NCBI GenBank assembly: GCA_003611875.1
Contig: RAYY01000020.1
Location: 27,980 to 91,979 of the forward strand
Source: a bacterium D16-56
GTDB lineage: Bacteria; Bacillota; Clostridia; Lachnospirales; Lachnospiraceae
Direction: 5' to 3'
Length of the DNA: 64,000 bases
The position numbers and the translations under genes were made by a program. Below are positions 9,540 to 17,878 of the stretch, one piece after another. The notes under the pieces are model-generated. The model made no database searches. It was not told where the DNA came from and was given only the letters and a program-made list of their open reading frames with translations. Position 1 is the first letter of the stretch, and the number at the start of each line of letters is the position of its first letter.

Positions 9540-10971
9540 ATGCTTTTCCTCCGTAAAAATCCACCTGCAATATTGTATGTGTATCTTCCGCAATCTTATA
9601 ATATTCGCTGATCCGGTATCCGACCACCCACAGCACCTGATTTCCTTCTGCCAGCACCAGAATCTGATCCCGCACCTCTCTGGGAACCTTCTGATCTATC
9701 AGAAACCGCTTCAGCGTTTTACGTCCGCCTCCCGGCAATACCAGATAATCTCCCGTCCGCCGATATCGAACGGATAGCGTATCTTTTATTCTATCATAAT
9801 CAAACCATTTCGTATACTCTTTTTTGGTAATTTCTGTCCCTTTCTTCCAGGAAAACGCCTGAAATTCCATATTCCCCACCCTTACCGGCCCTTTTAACAC
9901 CTCCGGCAAAAACACCCTGCCTTCTTCCCTATCTTCGAGCTCCTGTCTGTTTCCTTTTTCTTTGCCGCTGCAGATCTCAATGACAAGCTCCTCATAGGTT
10001 CTCCTGGCCTGCAGACTTCCCGGAAGATCACATCTCCCCCCCACCGGCCCCTGCACCAGGCGCTCAATCTGTTCAAAATGCTTTGCCGTAATATTTTTAT
10101 GTCCTGGCGCCGTTATATCAAGCATAAGACGGATCAGATAAGACCGGATAATCGGCTCCTGCCCTAAGAACACCCTGCTCCCTATGGATACCCCAAAATT
10201 CATCCTTTGCCCGGCATCCTCCCACACCTTCTCTGCCTGTCCCCTCAAATACCTGTCTGCCTGTCCAATAAGCCCTCCTGCATGCAGGATATTCTCCGGC
10301 GTCCTTTCATTCACATACCGGATCATATACGGAATCAGATCCCCTCGAATCCGATTGCGCGTATACGCCTTTTCCCCATTGCTGGAATCCTCACACCAGC
10401 CAATCCCTCTTTCCTCCAGGTATTCCACAATCTCCTGTCTTCTCACCCCCAAAAGCGGACGAACCCGGTTCCCCTGCACCGGCTGCATGCCCGCCAGCCC
10501 CCGAAGCCCGCTCCCTCTCAGAAGATGGTGAAGAATCGTTTCTACATTATCATCCTGATGATGGGCCACTGCAATCCAAACCGGCCTTTGTCCAACCCCC
10601 TCTATCCTTCTGCTCTCCTCCTCCCATTCCTGTGCGGCTCTCTCCAGGGCCTCATACCGCAGAATCCGTCCTGCCTCCTCCACTGAAAGCCCCTGCTCCC
10701 TGGCATACCCTGCCGCATCCCGATACACTGCCTCAAAAGGCACACCAAGCTTCTGGCAAAGCGCCCCGACAAACTCTGCATCCCGGTCTGCCTCTTTCCC
10801 TCTCAGCCCATGATGCACATGCACCACCCGAAGCCGCAGCTCTCTATCATTTTCTGCCATCACTGTCAAAAGACACACAGAATCTGCCCCTCCCGACACC
10901 CCCAAAATCACCCGGTCCCCTTCTCCAAACATTCCGTTCTTTTCCGCAAACTCCCAAACCCTTTTCCACAT
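9529..10971 (-). CDS. tilS: tRNA(Ile)-lysidine synthase TilS (480 aa)
   Basis: Ligates lysine to C34 of the AUA-decoding tRNA(Ile), converting its identity from Met to Ile. The PP-loop motif GVSGGADSVCLL lies at about residues 23-34, followed by HHGLRG and the AHHQDDNVET motif, then the central TilS domain and the C-terminal TilS_C domain (RRTGDYLVLPGGGRKTLKRF region). I start at the ATG at 10969-10971, where GGAGGG precedes it; the open frame continues upstream but without family similarity. It is the partner of hpt in the conserved spoIIE-tilS-hpt-ftsH order. Confidence 0.95.
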   Translation of the reverse strand: MWKRVWEFAEKNGMFGEGDRVILGVSGGADSVCLLTVMAENDRELRLRVVHVHHGLRGKEADRDAEFVGALCQKLGVPFEAVYRDAAGYAREQGLSVEEAGRILRYEALERAAQEWEEESRRIEGVGQRPVWIAVAHHQDDNVETILHHLLRGSGLRGLAGMQPVQGNRVRPLLGVRRQEIVEYLEERGIGWCEDSSNGEKAYTRNRIRGDLIPYMIRYVNERTPENILHAGGLIGQADRYLRGQAEKVWEDAGQRMNFGVSIGSRVFLGQEPIIRSYLIRLMLDITAPGHKNITAKHFEQIERLVQGPVGGRCDLPGSLQARRTYEELVIEICSGKEKGNRQELEDREEGRVFLPEVLKGPVRVGNMEFQAFSWKKGTEITKKEYTKWFDYDRIKDTLSVRYRRTGDYLVLPGGGRKTLKRFLIDQKVPREVRDQILVLAEGNQVLWVVGYRISEYYKIAEDTHTILQVDFYGGKAYGR

Positions 10972-11200
10972 ACAATCCCTCCGCAAATCCGCCTTTATCC
11001 CTGTGGATCCAATGATTTCCCACACATTCCCGCCATTCCAGCGCCATTTACTGTCATTTGGCAAATAAGTACGCGCCTCAAGTATAACTATACCTGTATC
11101 CCCCCTATCATGCAAGCCATTTCCCTGCTCTTTTTTTATCATATTTTCCTCCCGTTCCCCCTTTGCGGATTCTTGTGCTTTGAGCAAAAAGATTTAATAA

Positions 11201-11224
11201 AAAAGAGCGCCCCAGCGCCCTTTT
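11201..11224 (-). terminator. Terminator after spoIIE
   Basis: A 10-bp stem (AAAAGGGCGC / GCGCTCTTTT on the minus strand, one G-T pair) with a 4-nt loop lies just past the spoIIE stop and runs into TTATTAAATC. It separates spoIIE from tilS. Confidence 0.65.
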
Positions 11225-11229
11225 CTCCT

Positions 11230-12636
11230 TCATCTCCTCCATATTCCTCCCACCAGCACCATCATATCGTCCCTGGGTTCCTCCTCCCTGCATGCAAACT
11301 GCAGAAGCTCCTCTGCCATTTCCTGTACGCTATGTACCTCCATTCCTTCAATATACTCCCGCATACTTCCTTCTTTATCCTCCCCCGGACATGCCTCCAG
11401 GACTCCGTCCGTCACCATCACCACCCGGTCTCCGTCCCAAAGCTTCCGTGACAGCAGCACCGGCTCCACCGTGCCGATCACCCCGGCAGGAACCTCTCCG
11501 GCCTCCAGCACCTCCACCCCGTTTCCACTCAGTACAAAGGTAGCCACTGCCCCCAGCTTCATGGCCTCCAGTACCCCTGTGTGCAGATCCACACAGCACA
11601 AATCCAAAGTGGCCGGATGCTGCTCTGCTCCTACTAACATCAGCACCGTATTCACCATCTTTAAGGTAGCTCTTGCCGAAAAGCCTGTCTCCAAAAGCTG
11701 CTGAGCCAGCTCTACCACCCGCCTGCTCTCCAAGGATGCCTGTTCCCCGCTTCCCATGCCGTCGGAAACGCTCATAATCACCTGCCCCGGTACTTCCTCT
11801 GAATAAGTAAAATTATCTCCGGAAAGATTTTCCCCTTCTCTCGGTATTCTGGCTATTCCGTACATCATCCGGTATCGCCCTGCCTCGGAAAAATGAATTG
11901 TGGCAGTCTGCCTTGTCACCAGCGCCCTGGTGTCCTTTGGCGCATACCACCCGCGGTTTCCCATGGCCTGTCCCAGAATTTCCGCCGCCTCCCGGGCTGT
12001 CACACACTTTCCATTGGTGGTCCGCACCGTCAGGTATGCCTCTCTTTGCCGATTTTCATACTCCAAAAGCAGCAGATTCTCCACCAGCATATGGTGTTGG
12101 CGGAACATTCGTTTTACAGTCTCTCCCTTCTGCTCCGTAATATCTGACGCCTGCTCCATCTGGTGGGCAAACTCCTCCAAAATCACTGCCAGCTCCCGAA
12201 ACTGCACCATCACAGTATCCCGGCTTTCCAGAAAGCGGTTTTTCCACTCCAGATTCATTGTAGCACGTCCCAGATTCCGGTTCAGCTGTGCCAGATAATC
12301 TTCCCGCCTGCGGCAGGTCTCCATAAAGAAACGAGGCATGTCCTCATACTCAATCTGCCCTTTTTGCTCAAAGGTCCGTAAAAGATAATGAAGATAATAG
12401 CTGCCGTCCTTCTCACTGTCATGATACAGATTGCACCGTCCGCAGTCTCCGCATACCATAGCCGCCGACATCTGCATAGCTGCAAGTGCGTCCTCCTTCG
12501 TCAGCCCTCGTTTATTTTCCAGGTCGTCCTGGCAGGATTTTGCCAGCACACTCAAAGACCGGGCCATTTCTCCCAGTCTGCTGGCTGTATACATATTTAC
12601 ATCCGCCATATCCCGGCGTTTTGACCGTCTCCACAC
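11230..12636 (-). CDS. spoIIE: SpoIIE-type PP2C phosphatase without the membrane domain (468 aa)
   Basis: In sporulating Firmicutes SpoIIE dephosphorylates SpoIIAA and so activates sigma-F in the forespore. The C-terminal PPM/SpoIIE phosphatase is complete, with SVSDGMGSGEQA and, near the end, VMVTDGVLEA and EEPRDDMMVLVGG carrying metal-binding aspartates. Region II is present with a Cys cluster (CGDCGRC, about residues 62-68) and a long helical stretch. The ten-segment membrane domain of B. subtilis SpoIIE (827 aa) is absent, and divIC lies only 59 bp upstream, so this is not a misplaced start. Translation begins at a GTG with AGGAGGGG upstream. Confidence 0.88.
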   Translation of the reverse strand: MWRRSKRRDMADVNMYTASRLGEMARSLSVLAKSCQDDLENKRGLTKEDALAAMQMSAAMVCGDCGRCNLYHDSEKDGSYYLHYLLRTFEQKGQIEYEDMPRFFMETCRRREDYLAQLNRNLGRATMNLEWKNRFLESRDTVMVQFRELAVILEEFAHQMEQASDITEQKGETVKRMFRQHHMLVENLLLLEYENRQREAYLTVRTTNGKCVTAREAAEILGQAMGNRGWYAPKDTRALVTRQTATIHFSEAGRYRMMYGIARIPREGENLSGDNFTYSEEVPGQVIMSVSDGMGSGEQASLESRRVVELAQQLLETGFSARATLKMVNTVLMLVGAEQHPATLDLCCVDLHTGVLEAMKLGAVATFVLSGNGVEVLEAGEVPAGVIGTVEPVLLSRKLWDGDRVVMVTDGVLEACPGEDKEGSMREYIEGMEVHSVQEMAEELLQFACREEEPRDDMMVLVGGIWRR

Positions 12637-12657
12637 AAAAATCCCCTCCTAAACCAC

Positions 12658-12663
12658 ATTATA
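12658..12663 (-). promoter_or_regulatory. Candidate -10 element for spoIIE
   Basis: A perfect TATAAT on the minus strand sits just upstream of the spoIIE ribosome binding site. No good -35 is spaced at 17, which would fit an activator-dependent promoter such as the Spo0A-driven spoIIE promoter of B. subtilis, but I see no clear 0A box. Confidence 0.35.
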
Positions 12664-12695
12664 TGCGGCAGGAAGGGATTGTATTCATATTCCCG

Positions 12696-13034
12696 TCAAT
12701 TCTTGGTATTGGGCTTTAACAGAATCTCGTCCGGCTTCACCAGTCCCAACTTCTGCTTTGCCACTTCCTCTATGTACTGCTTGGTCTGAACATATACTTG
12801 ATATTCCTTCAGCTCCTCAGCCCGATTCGTCTCCTGGTCATACTGCTGCTGTAAAAATGCCTCTCTCTCCTGGTATTCCAGATTCTTCTTCTTCATGGAT
12901 GCGCTTTTTACGTTGACCACTACCCCCAGGCTGAACACTACCAGAGTAATGCCGATGATCGCCATCCGGTTGCCCCAGCGGTCTTTTCGCTGCTTTTTTA
13001 TTCTTTTTCCGGTACCGCTGCTATACCTTTCCAT
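12696..13034 (-). CDS. divIC: Septum formation initiator DivIC/FtsB family (112 aa)
   Basis: Bitopic divisome protein: a basic cytoplasmic N-terminus (GKRIKKQRKDRW), one membrane segment (about 24-43), then an extracellular coiled coil and the VAKQKLGLVKPDEI motif typical of DivIC/FtsB. It would bridge FtsL and DivIB at the septum. Its position between yabQ and spoIIE matches B. subtilis. Confidence 0.93.
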   Translation of the reverse strand: MERYSSGTGKRIKKQRKDRWGNRMAIIGITLVVFSLGVVVNVKSASMKKKNLEYQEREAFLQQQYDQETNRAEELKEYQVYVQTKQYIEEVAKQKLGLVKPDEILLKPNTKN

Positions 13035-13083
13035 AAATCTACCCCGCTGTTTTCTGCCTTAGTAAGGAACTGTTCCTAAAAGT

Positions 13084-13425
13084 TCATCGTTTTCGTTTTA
13101 ATATCTTTATTCTAATGCATCTGACAATCTTTTTCAACATCTTTCGAAAAAAAGCGCTGCACAGCCGGTCATACACCACCATGGAGAGAAGCACTGCCCC
13201 AATGACATACAGCCGCAAAGCCCCGTCATTTTCCCGATACAACAGGTAAAAGACACTAAATCCGGCAAATATCCAATATATCAGATCCTCAAGCCCTACC
13301 CACAGCCAGCCGTGACGCACCACTGCACGGAACACCCGAAGCAGGTCATACAGAGCCATCAGACATGCGCCTGCAGTGATTCCCATCATCAGCAGCCTGG
13401 CTTCAAAATGAATGTTGGGACTCAT
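13084..13425 (-). CDS. yabQ: Spore cortex biosynthesis protein YabQ (113 aa)
   Basis: Small membrane protein needed in B. subtilis for cortex formation. Hydrophobic segments lie at about 8-30, 42-62 and 70-90, with the conserved LYDLLRVFR motif and a very basic tail (RIKILKRKR). It sits directly downstream of yabP, and the context makes the call firm. Confidence 0.92.
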   Translation of the reverse strand: MSPNIHFEARLLMMGITAGACLMALYDLLRVFRAVVRHGWLWVGLEDLIYWIFAGFSVFYLLYRENDGALRLYVIGAVLLSMVVYDRLCSAFFRKMLKKIVRCIRIKILKRKR

Positions 13426-13440
13426 TCCCCCGCCCCTTTC

Positions 13441-13725
13441 CTACCGGAATAACCGGACAAAAAATGACTGTCCCGCCTTGCGGTAGGCTTCATTGGAGGA
13501 ATAAGCCATGCTGTCCACGGTTCCGGTTACATCCACCTCTCCTTTTTCCACCGAGAGCCTGCTTACATGCAGATCCTTCCCTTTTAATGTCAAAAGCCCA
13601 AGATCCGTATCCATGACCACCTGATTTTCGTCAAAAGATACTACCTCCCGCACTCCTGTCAGGTTAGCTGCAGCCCGGTTCTGCAGAAAACAGGAATGAG
13701 GACGACTTCCCGATTTTTCCTCCAT
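13441..13725 (-). CDS. yabP: Sporulation protein YabP (94 aa)
   Basis: Short YabP/YqfC-family protein with the conserved segments REVVSFDENQVVMDT and GLLTLKGKDLHVSRLS. The start has AGGAGGT upstream. In B. subtilis it is under sigma-E and is not essential for cortex formation. The stop is 15 nt from the yabQ start, so the two are co-translated. Confidence 0.92.
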   Translation of the reverse strand: MEEKSGSRPHSCFLQNRAAANLTGVREVVSFDENQVVMDTDLGLLTLKGKDLHVSRLSVEKGEVDVTGTVDSMAYSSNEAYRKAGQSFFVRLFR

Positions 13726-13848
13726 AAAAAAGACCTCCTGCTATACGAAACACCTGGTTTCAATATATGAAGAGATCCTTTTCATTATGCCGCTTTCTTT
13801 TTTAATCAGACGATTTCCGTCAAATAAGGAACAATGCCTTACATGCTC

Positions 13849-14088
13849 TTACAGATACCGGTACAGCTCCTTGGCATCATCCTTTCGAACCGTTTCCTGA
13901 ACATCTAACACCTCTACCCTCACAGAGCTGGTGCCAAACTGTATTTCTATAATATCTCCCACCTTCACGTTCACGGACGCCTTGGCAGGCTTATCGTTCA
14001 CCAGGACCCGCCCCGCGTCGCAGGCTTCGTTGGCTACAGTCCGACGCTTGATCAGGCGGGATACCTTCAAATATTTATCCAATCTCAT
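13849..14088 (-). CDS. rqcP: S4-domain RNA-binding protein RqcP (YabO, Hsp15-like; 79 aa)
   Basis: A single S4 domain (MRLDKYLKVSRLIKRRTVAN) with DAGRVLVNDKPAKAS. In B. subtilis RqcP works with RqcH to add Ala tails on stalled 50S subunits. The start is 4 nt after the hup stop and has no strong ribosome binding site of its own, suggesting coupling to hup translation. Confidence 0.92.
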   Translation of the reverse strand: MRLDKYLKVSRLIKRRTVANEACDAGRVLVNDKPAKASVNVKVGDIIEIQFGTSSVRVEVLDVQETVRKDDAKELYRYL

Positions 14089-14092
14089 CCTA

Positions 14093-14368
14093 TTATTCGT
14101 TTACCATATCCTTTAATGCTTTGCCTGGTTTGAACTTCGGGCTCTTGCAGGCGCTGATGGGCATCGTCTCACCGGTGCGGGGATTCCTGCCCTCTCTTGC
14201 CGCCCTCTCAGAAACCTCAAATGTGCCAAATCCAACCAACTGTACCTTATCGCCATTCTTTAACGCAGTAGACACAACATCGGCAAATGCCTTCAACGCT
14301 GCTTCCGCATCCTTTTTGGAAATCTCCGCCTGTTCTGCAATCGCTGCTACTAATTCAGTCTTATTCAT
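14093..14368 (-). CDS. hup: HU-family nucleoid protein (91 aa)
   Basis: Canonical [22 protein letters not shown] at the N-terminus, [19 protein letters not shown] and the DNA-clasping arm [19 protein letters not shown]. It bends DNA and compacts the chromosome. The AGGAGG ribosome binding site is strong. In B. subtilis no HU gene lies between mazG and rqcP, so hup is an addition to this block and drives it from its own promoter (14437-14465). Confidence 0.96.
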   Translation of the reverse strand: MNKTELVAAIAEQAEISKKDAEAALKAFADVVSTALKNGDKVQLVGFGTFEVSERAAREGRNPRTGETMPISACKSPKFKPGKALKDMVNE

Positions 14369-14392
14369 GATTATTTCCTCCTAAAATCATTT

Positions 14393-14415
14393 GGCAGCAG
14401 CCTTGTACTGCTGCC
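14393..14415 (-). promoter_or_regulatory. Hairpin in the hup 5' leader
   Basis: Perfect 8-bp stem GGCAGCAG / CTGCTGCC with a 7-nt loop, between the predicted hup transcription start and its ribosome binding site. It may stabilise the mRNA or control translation. Confidence 0.45.
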
Positions 14416-14436
14416 TCGAAATAGTGTACTCTACAA

Positions 14437-14465
14437 TTTATATCCGTTTTGCTACAGTTTGTCAA
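14437..14465 (-). promoter_or_regulatory. Strong sigma-A promoter of hup-rqcP-yabPQ
   Basis: TTGACA (14460-14465) and TATAAA (14437-14442) with a 17-bp spacer. The -35 overlaps the mazG stop codon. Confidence 0.75.
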
Positions 14466-14842
14466 GGTTTTTCGTTTTTTTCCTGCTTTTTAATGTCATT
14501 CCACAAATCCAGACTTTCCTCTGCTGATAACGACTTCGGATCCCCAAACACATGAGGATGGCGGCGTATCATTTTTTCACATACGCCATCCACCACATCC
14601 TTCAGATCAAAATACCCGTTCTCCTTGGCGATCTGGCTGTAAATCAGCACATTAAAAAGCACATCTCCCAGTTCCTCGCATAGATTGTTCATATCCTGCT
14701 TGTCAACCGCTTCCGCTACCTCCCTGGCCTCATCCAGCAGGCAGGGCTTTAAGCTTTCAAAGGTCTGCTTTCTGTCCCAGGAGCAGCCCTGCTCGGAACG
14801 CAGGGTCTCCACCACAGACATCAGCTCCTCAAATGTATGCAT
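14462..14842 (-). CDS. mazG: MazG-family nucleoside triphosphate pyrophosphohydrolase (126 aa)
   Basis: House-cleaning enzyme that hydrolyses (d)NTPs. It has the MazG signature CSWDRKQTFESLKPCLLDEA, metal-binding EEL/E-x-x-E residues in REVAEAV and NLCEELGDVLFNV, and RRHPHVFG. It is the short single-domain form; B. subtilis YabN has an extra methylase-like domain. I chose ATG 14840-14842, with GGAGG seven nt upstream; the upstream gene stops 2 nt away. Confidence 0.92.
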   Translation of the reverse strand: MHTFEELMSVVETLRSEQGCSWDRKQTFESLKPCLLDEAREVAEAVDKQDMNNLCEELGDVLFNVLIYSQIAKENGYFDLKDVVDGVCEKMIRRHPHVFGDPKSLSAEESLDLWNDIKKQEKNEKP

Positions 14843-14844
14843 AG

Positions 14845-16719
14845 TCACCCCTCCTTTGGTGATTTCTTTTTCCCGATCATCACCAGGATCGTCCTGGCCT
14901 TTGCCATAAGCTGCTTCTGGTTCTCTGCCTCCGGTTCCGATCCCGGTTCAAAATATCCGTTATGCTCCCGGTCTCCCGTGTTAAAAGCCACATGCCATGT
15001 CATTCCCTTCGGAAGATGAGGCAGGGCAAACTCATGAGGTTCCCAATGCATGTTGTATGCCACAAAGAAATAATCATCCTCTGTACCGTCCGGTCTTTTC
15101 CCATAGCTTCCGCAGTACAGAATGCCTAACTGCCTTCTGAACGGGTCAAATTCAGGAGCCCAGGCTTTCACGCCATGATATGACACATCCGGAAACCCAC
15201 ATGCCTCATAATCCATCAGCCGCGGCTCCCTCTTTCCATGAAACACCGGATGAGCCTTCCGAAAAGCAATCACTGCCTTCACAAACTGCAGCAAATCCCC
15301 ATTGGTTCTTGTCTGGTTCCAGTTCAGCCAGGAAATCTCATTGTCCTGGCAGTAAGCATTATTATTGCCCTTCTGGGAATTGCCAAACTCATCCCCTGCC
15401 ATAAAAAGAGGAGTGCCCTGGCTTAGAAACAGCAGAAGAAAGCTGTTGTAAAGCTGCTGTCTGCGAAGCTCTACCACCTTTTTTTTGCGCACAGGCCCTT
15501 CCACTCCGCAGTTCCAGCTATAATTCTGACTAATGCCATCCTGATTCCTTTCGCCGTTTTCTTCATTATGCTTCTGCTCATAGCTGACCAGATCCATCAA
15601 GGTATACCCATTGGTATTTGCCATATAATTGATGATTCCGCAGCCTGCCGGGTTGCATCTGCTTCTGTAGGCAAGGGCATTCATCTGCCCCTCATCCCCT
15701 TTCAGAACCCGGCGCATATCTGTCAGAAAGCCGTCGTTATACTCTCCCAGATGGCGGTCTCCCTTCACCGGCGTATCCCGCTCATCCCAATAAGAGGCCC
15801 ACAGCTTTGTCCCTGCCAAATAAGGATCCCTGGCTAAAAGCTCCGTGGGCGCTGCACCCACCAGGTGAACGCCGTCCAAGTGATATTCCCTGACCCAGCG
15901 CCTTACCATATCCAGCACAAATACCGATGATTCCTGCCCGGTAAAGAATAATTCTGCAACCAGTTCGATTCCTGCCTGATGAAGCTCTTTCACCAGATTC
16001 TTAAGCTCTAAAACCGGACTGCGCCGCTTTCCCGCATACGCAACCTTGGGCGCACCGTGAAAGGCCCGCCCATATCCCCAATAATTTATTTTTCCTGTCA
16101 ATACCTCCCTGCCGGCAGGATCTCCTTCGTTCCTTGCAGTCATAACCTCGGAAAACTCTGCTATGGGCATTAACTCCAAAGTAGTGATCCCCAATTCCTT
16201 CATATAGGGAATCTTCTCAATAATCCCCCGAAAGGTTCCCTTATCCTTTACCTTTGAAGAAGAATGTCTTGTAAATCCCCGCACATGGGCGCGGTACACA
16301 ATACAATCTTCATAAGGAATCCGCAAAGGCTTATCCCCTTCCCAGTCAAATTCCTCCTGACAGACCGGACTCCGCAGAAGTCTATGTACCTGTTCTGCAT
16401 CTCCCCACTCTCCGCAGCCTGTAAAAGCATATCCATAAGGATCAGGAAAGTACTGTCCGTCTGCCTCAAAAGCATACTGAAGACGATACAAATCTTTTCC
16501 CGTCACAGTCATCTCCCAAACATTACCGGTTCTTCCTTCTTCTGGAAACATAATGCGAACCGGTTCCGGATCCATCTGATGCGGCGCCGACGGAGCAAAC
16601 AAAAGCAGGCTACACTGCTTTGCCTCTGCTGTCACAGAGACATGTATTCCTCCCTCCACATTTGTGAGACCAAATGGATATGCTTTCCTGTCATTGTTGT
16701 CAATCCTGTACTGCCGCAT
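14845..16719 (-). CDS. GlgX/isoamylase-like GH13 protein with all catalytic residues lost (624 aa)
   Basis: Over its full length it matches glycogen debranching enzymes: an N-terminal CBM48-like domain (about 1-110), then a barrel with the family segments GYGRAFHGAP, MRRVLKGDEG, DLVSYEQKHNEENGE, NYSWNCGVEGP and PLFMAGDEFG. The active site is gone. Region II GFRFDLA reads GVHLVGA (Arg to His285, nucleophile Asp to Val287). Region III KLIAEPWD reads KLWASYWD (acid/base Glu to Ser309). Region IV AHDG reads NTNG (His to Thr369, Asp to Asn370). Region I is also changed to AELFFTG. The frame is intact, so I infer a pseudoenzyme, perhaps glucan-binding or regulatory. ATG 16717-16719 follows AGAAAGGTGG; a TTG 54 nt upstream is less likely. 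mazG starts 2 nt downstream. Confidence 0.85.
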   Translation of the reverse strand: MRQYRIDNNDRKAYPFGLTNVEGGIHVSVTAEAKQCSLLLFAPSAPHQMDPEPVRIMFPEEGRTGNVWEMTVTGKDLYRLQYAFEADGQYFPDPYGYAFTGCGEWGDAEQVHRLLRSPVCQEEFDWEGDKPLRIPYEDCIVYRAHVRGFTRHSSSKVKDKGTFRGIIEKIPYMKELGITTLELMPIAEFSEVMTARNEGDPAGREVLTGKINYWGYGRAFHGAPKVAYAGKRRSPVLELKNLVKELHQAGIELVAELFFTGQESSVFVLDMVRRWVREYHLDGVHLVGAAPTELLARDPYLAGTKLWASYWDERDTPVKGDRHLGEYNDGFLTDMRRVLKGDEGQMNALAYRSRCNPAGCGIINYMANTNGYTLMDLVSYEQKHNEENGERNQDGISQNYSWNCGVEGPVRKKKVVELRRQQLYNSFLLLFLSQGTPLFMAGDEFGNSQKGNNNAYCQDNEISWLNWNQTRTNGDLLQFVKAVIAFRKAHPVFHGKREPRLMDYEACGFPDVSYHGVKAWAPEFDPFRRQLGILYCGSYGKRPDGTEDDYFFVAYNMHWEPHEFALPHLPKGMTWHVAFNTGDREHNGYFEPGSEPEAENQKQLMAKARTILVMIGKKKSPKEG

Positions 16720-16832
16720 GCTCCAGCCACCTTTCTTCTCCCAGCCAATCTTCTTTTGTCCGTAACTGTTCAAAGCCTCACAGTTACTTCTGTCCTACCT
16801 CTTTTGACGACCTGAATGATTCACATTCATTA

Positions 16833-17780
16833 TCAACCCTGATCCTTTAACTGCCTCATCCCTTTATACAGATTTTCCTTATATACCCCCTGCTCCACAA
16901 GACCGCGGATTGCCGCCTCCACTGCAGCTTTATCCTCCTGATAGGTCACGCCAAACCATCTGTCACGGGTTTCCAGCACCTTCACTCGGGCTTTCCCTGC
17001 CTGAATCAAATCATCGATTACCCCAGGCAGAAGATATTCCGCCTTGAGATTTCCTGCATGGCTGTCTAAAAAAACCGGAAACCTCCGCTCCAGCTCCTCC
17101 AAAAAGGCCGGAGGCGCTCCCCACATATTCATTGATACATGCTGATCTGCATGGACTGACACAGGATTTCCCTTTTCATCCTTTGCCGCAATTCCATGTT
17201 CCTTTTGCTCAATGTCATAGGTCTCTGTCACCTGTTTTAGGCTCCCGTCTTCCCCCAGCCTGCAGATTCCTCTTGTAACGGACCCGTTCTCACTTAATGT
17301 ATTTGACAGGATAAAGCCGGCCATACACATATCGTATACATCTGACTCTGTGTCCATGGTCTCTGTCATATAGGCGTGAATGCTGCGGAAAGCCTCCTTT
17401 CCATAATAATCGTCTGCATTGATGACCACAAACGGCTCCTTCACAATCCCTCTGACCGACAACACCGCCTGACCGGTTCCCCAAGGCTTTTTCCTGCCCT
17501 CCGGCACCTGATAACCCTCGGGGAGATCCGCAAGCTCCTGATAAGCATAGACAACCGGAGCCACCTGCTCGATCCTCTCCCCGATAATCCGTTTAAAATC
17601 CTGCTCCAGATCCTTTCGAATAATAAATACCACTTTATTAAATCCTGCTTCCAGTGCATCATGAATCGAATAATCCATAATGATCTCACCGTTTGGCCCT
17701 ACTGGCTCCAACTGCTTGATCCCGCCGCCAAACCGGCTCCCCAATCCTGCCGCCATAATTACCAAGGTTGTGTTTCTCAT
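16833..17780 (-). CDS. Sugar-phosphate nucleotidyltransferase family protein (315 aa)
   Basis: The N-terminal nucleotide-binding signature MAAGLGSRFGGGIKQLEPVG (residues 9-28) and the metal-binding VINADDYYG motif mark an NTP_transferase, the fold of glucose-1-phosphate uridylyl/thymidylyltransferases. The later part (WFGVTYQEDKAAVEAAIRGL) resembles clostridial nucleotidyltransferases of unassigned specificity. It presumably makes an NDP-sugar for glycan synthesis. It lies between the GlgX-like gene and lepB; the 98-bp gap to lepB holds no clear signal. Confidence 0.82.
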   Translation of the reverse strand: MRNTTLVIMAAGLGSRFGGGIKQLEPVGPNGEIIMDYSIHDALEAGFNKVVFIIRKDLEQDFKRIIGERIEQVAPVVYAYQELADLPEGYQVPEGRKKPWGTGQAVLSVRGIVKEPFVVINADDYYGKEAFRSIHAYMTETMDTESDVYDMCMAGFILSNTLSENGSVTRGICRLGEDGSLKQVTETYDIEQKEHGIAAKDEKGNPVSVHADQHVSMNMWGAPPAFLEELERRFPVFLDSHAGNLKAEYLLPGVIDDLIQAGKARVKVLETRDRWFGVTYQEDKAAVEAAIRGLVEQGVYKENLYKGMRQLKDQG

Positions 17781-17878
17781 TTTCTGCTATCCTTTCTGCC
17801 GCCAGTCCTTCTCCACACGGCAATCCCATTTTCTCACAGCACTGTGGTGCATTTTCCCGGCACACTGCAGCCTTATGG

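Noticed and set aside
10810..11451. Plus-strand ORF of about 213 codons opposite tilS and spoIIE
   Set aside because: Its product is Pro/His/Ser-rich, as expected for antisense of a GC-rich gene, and it spans a terminator.
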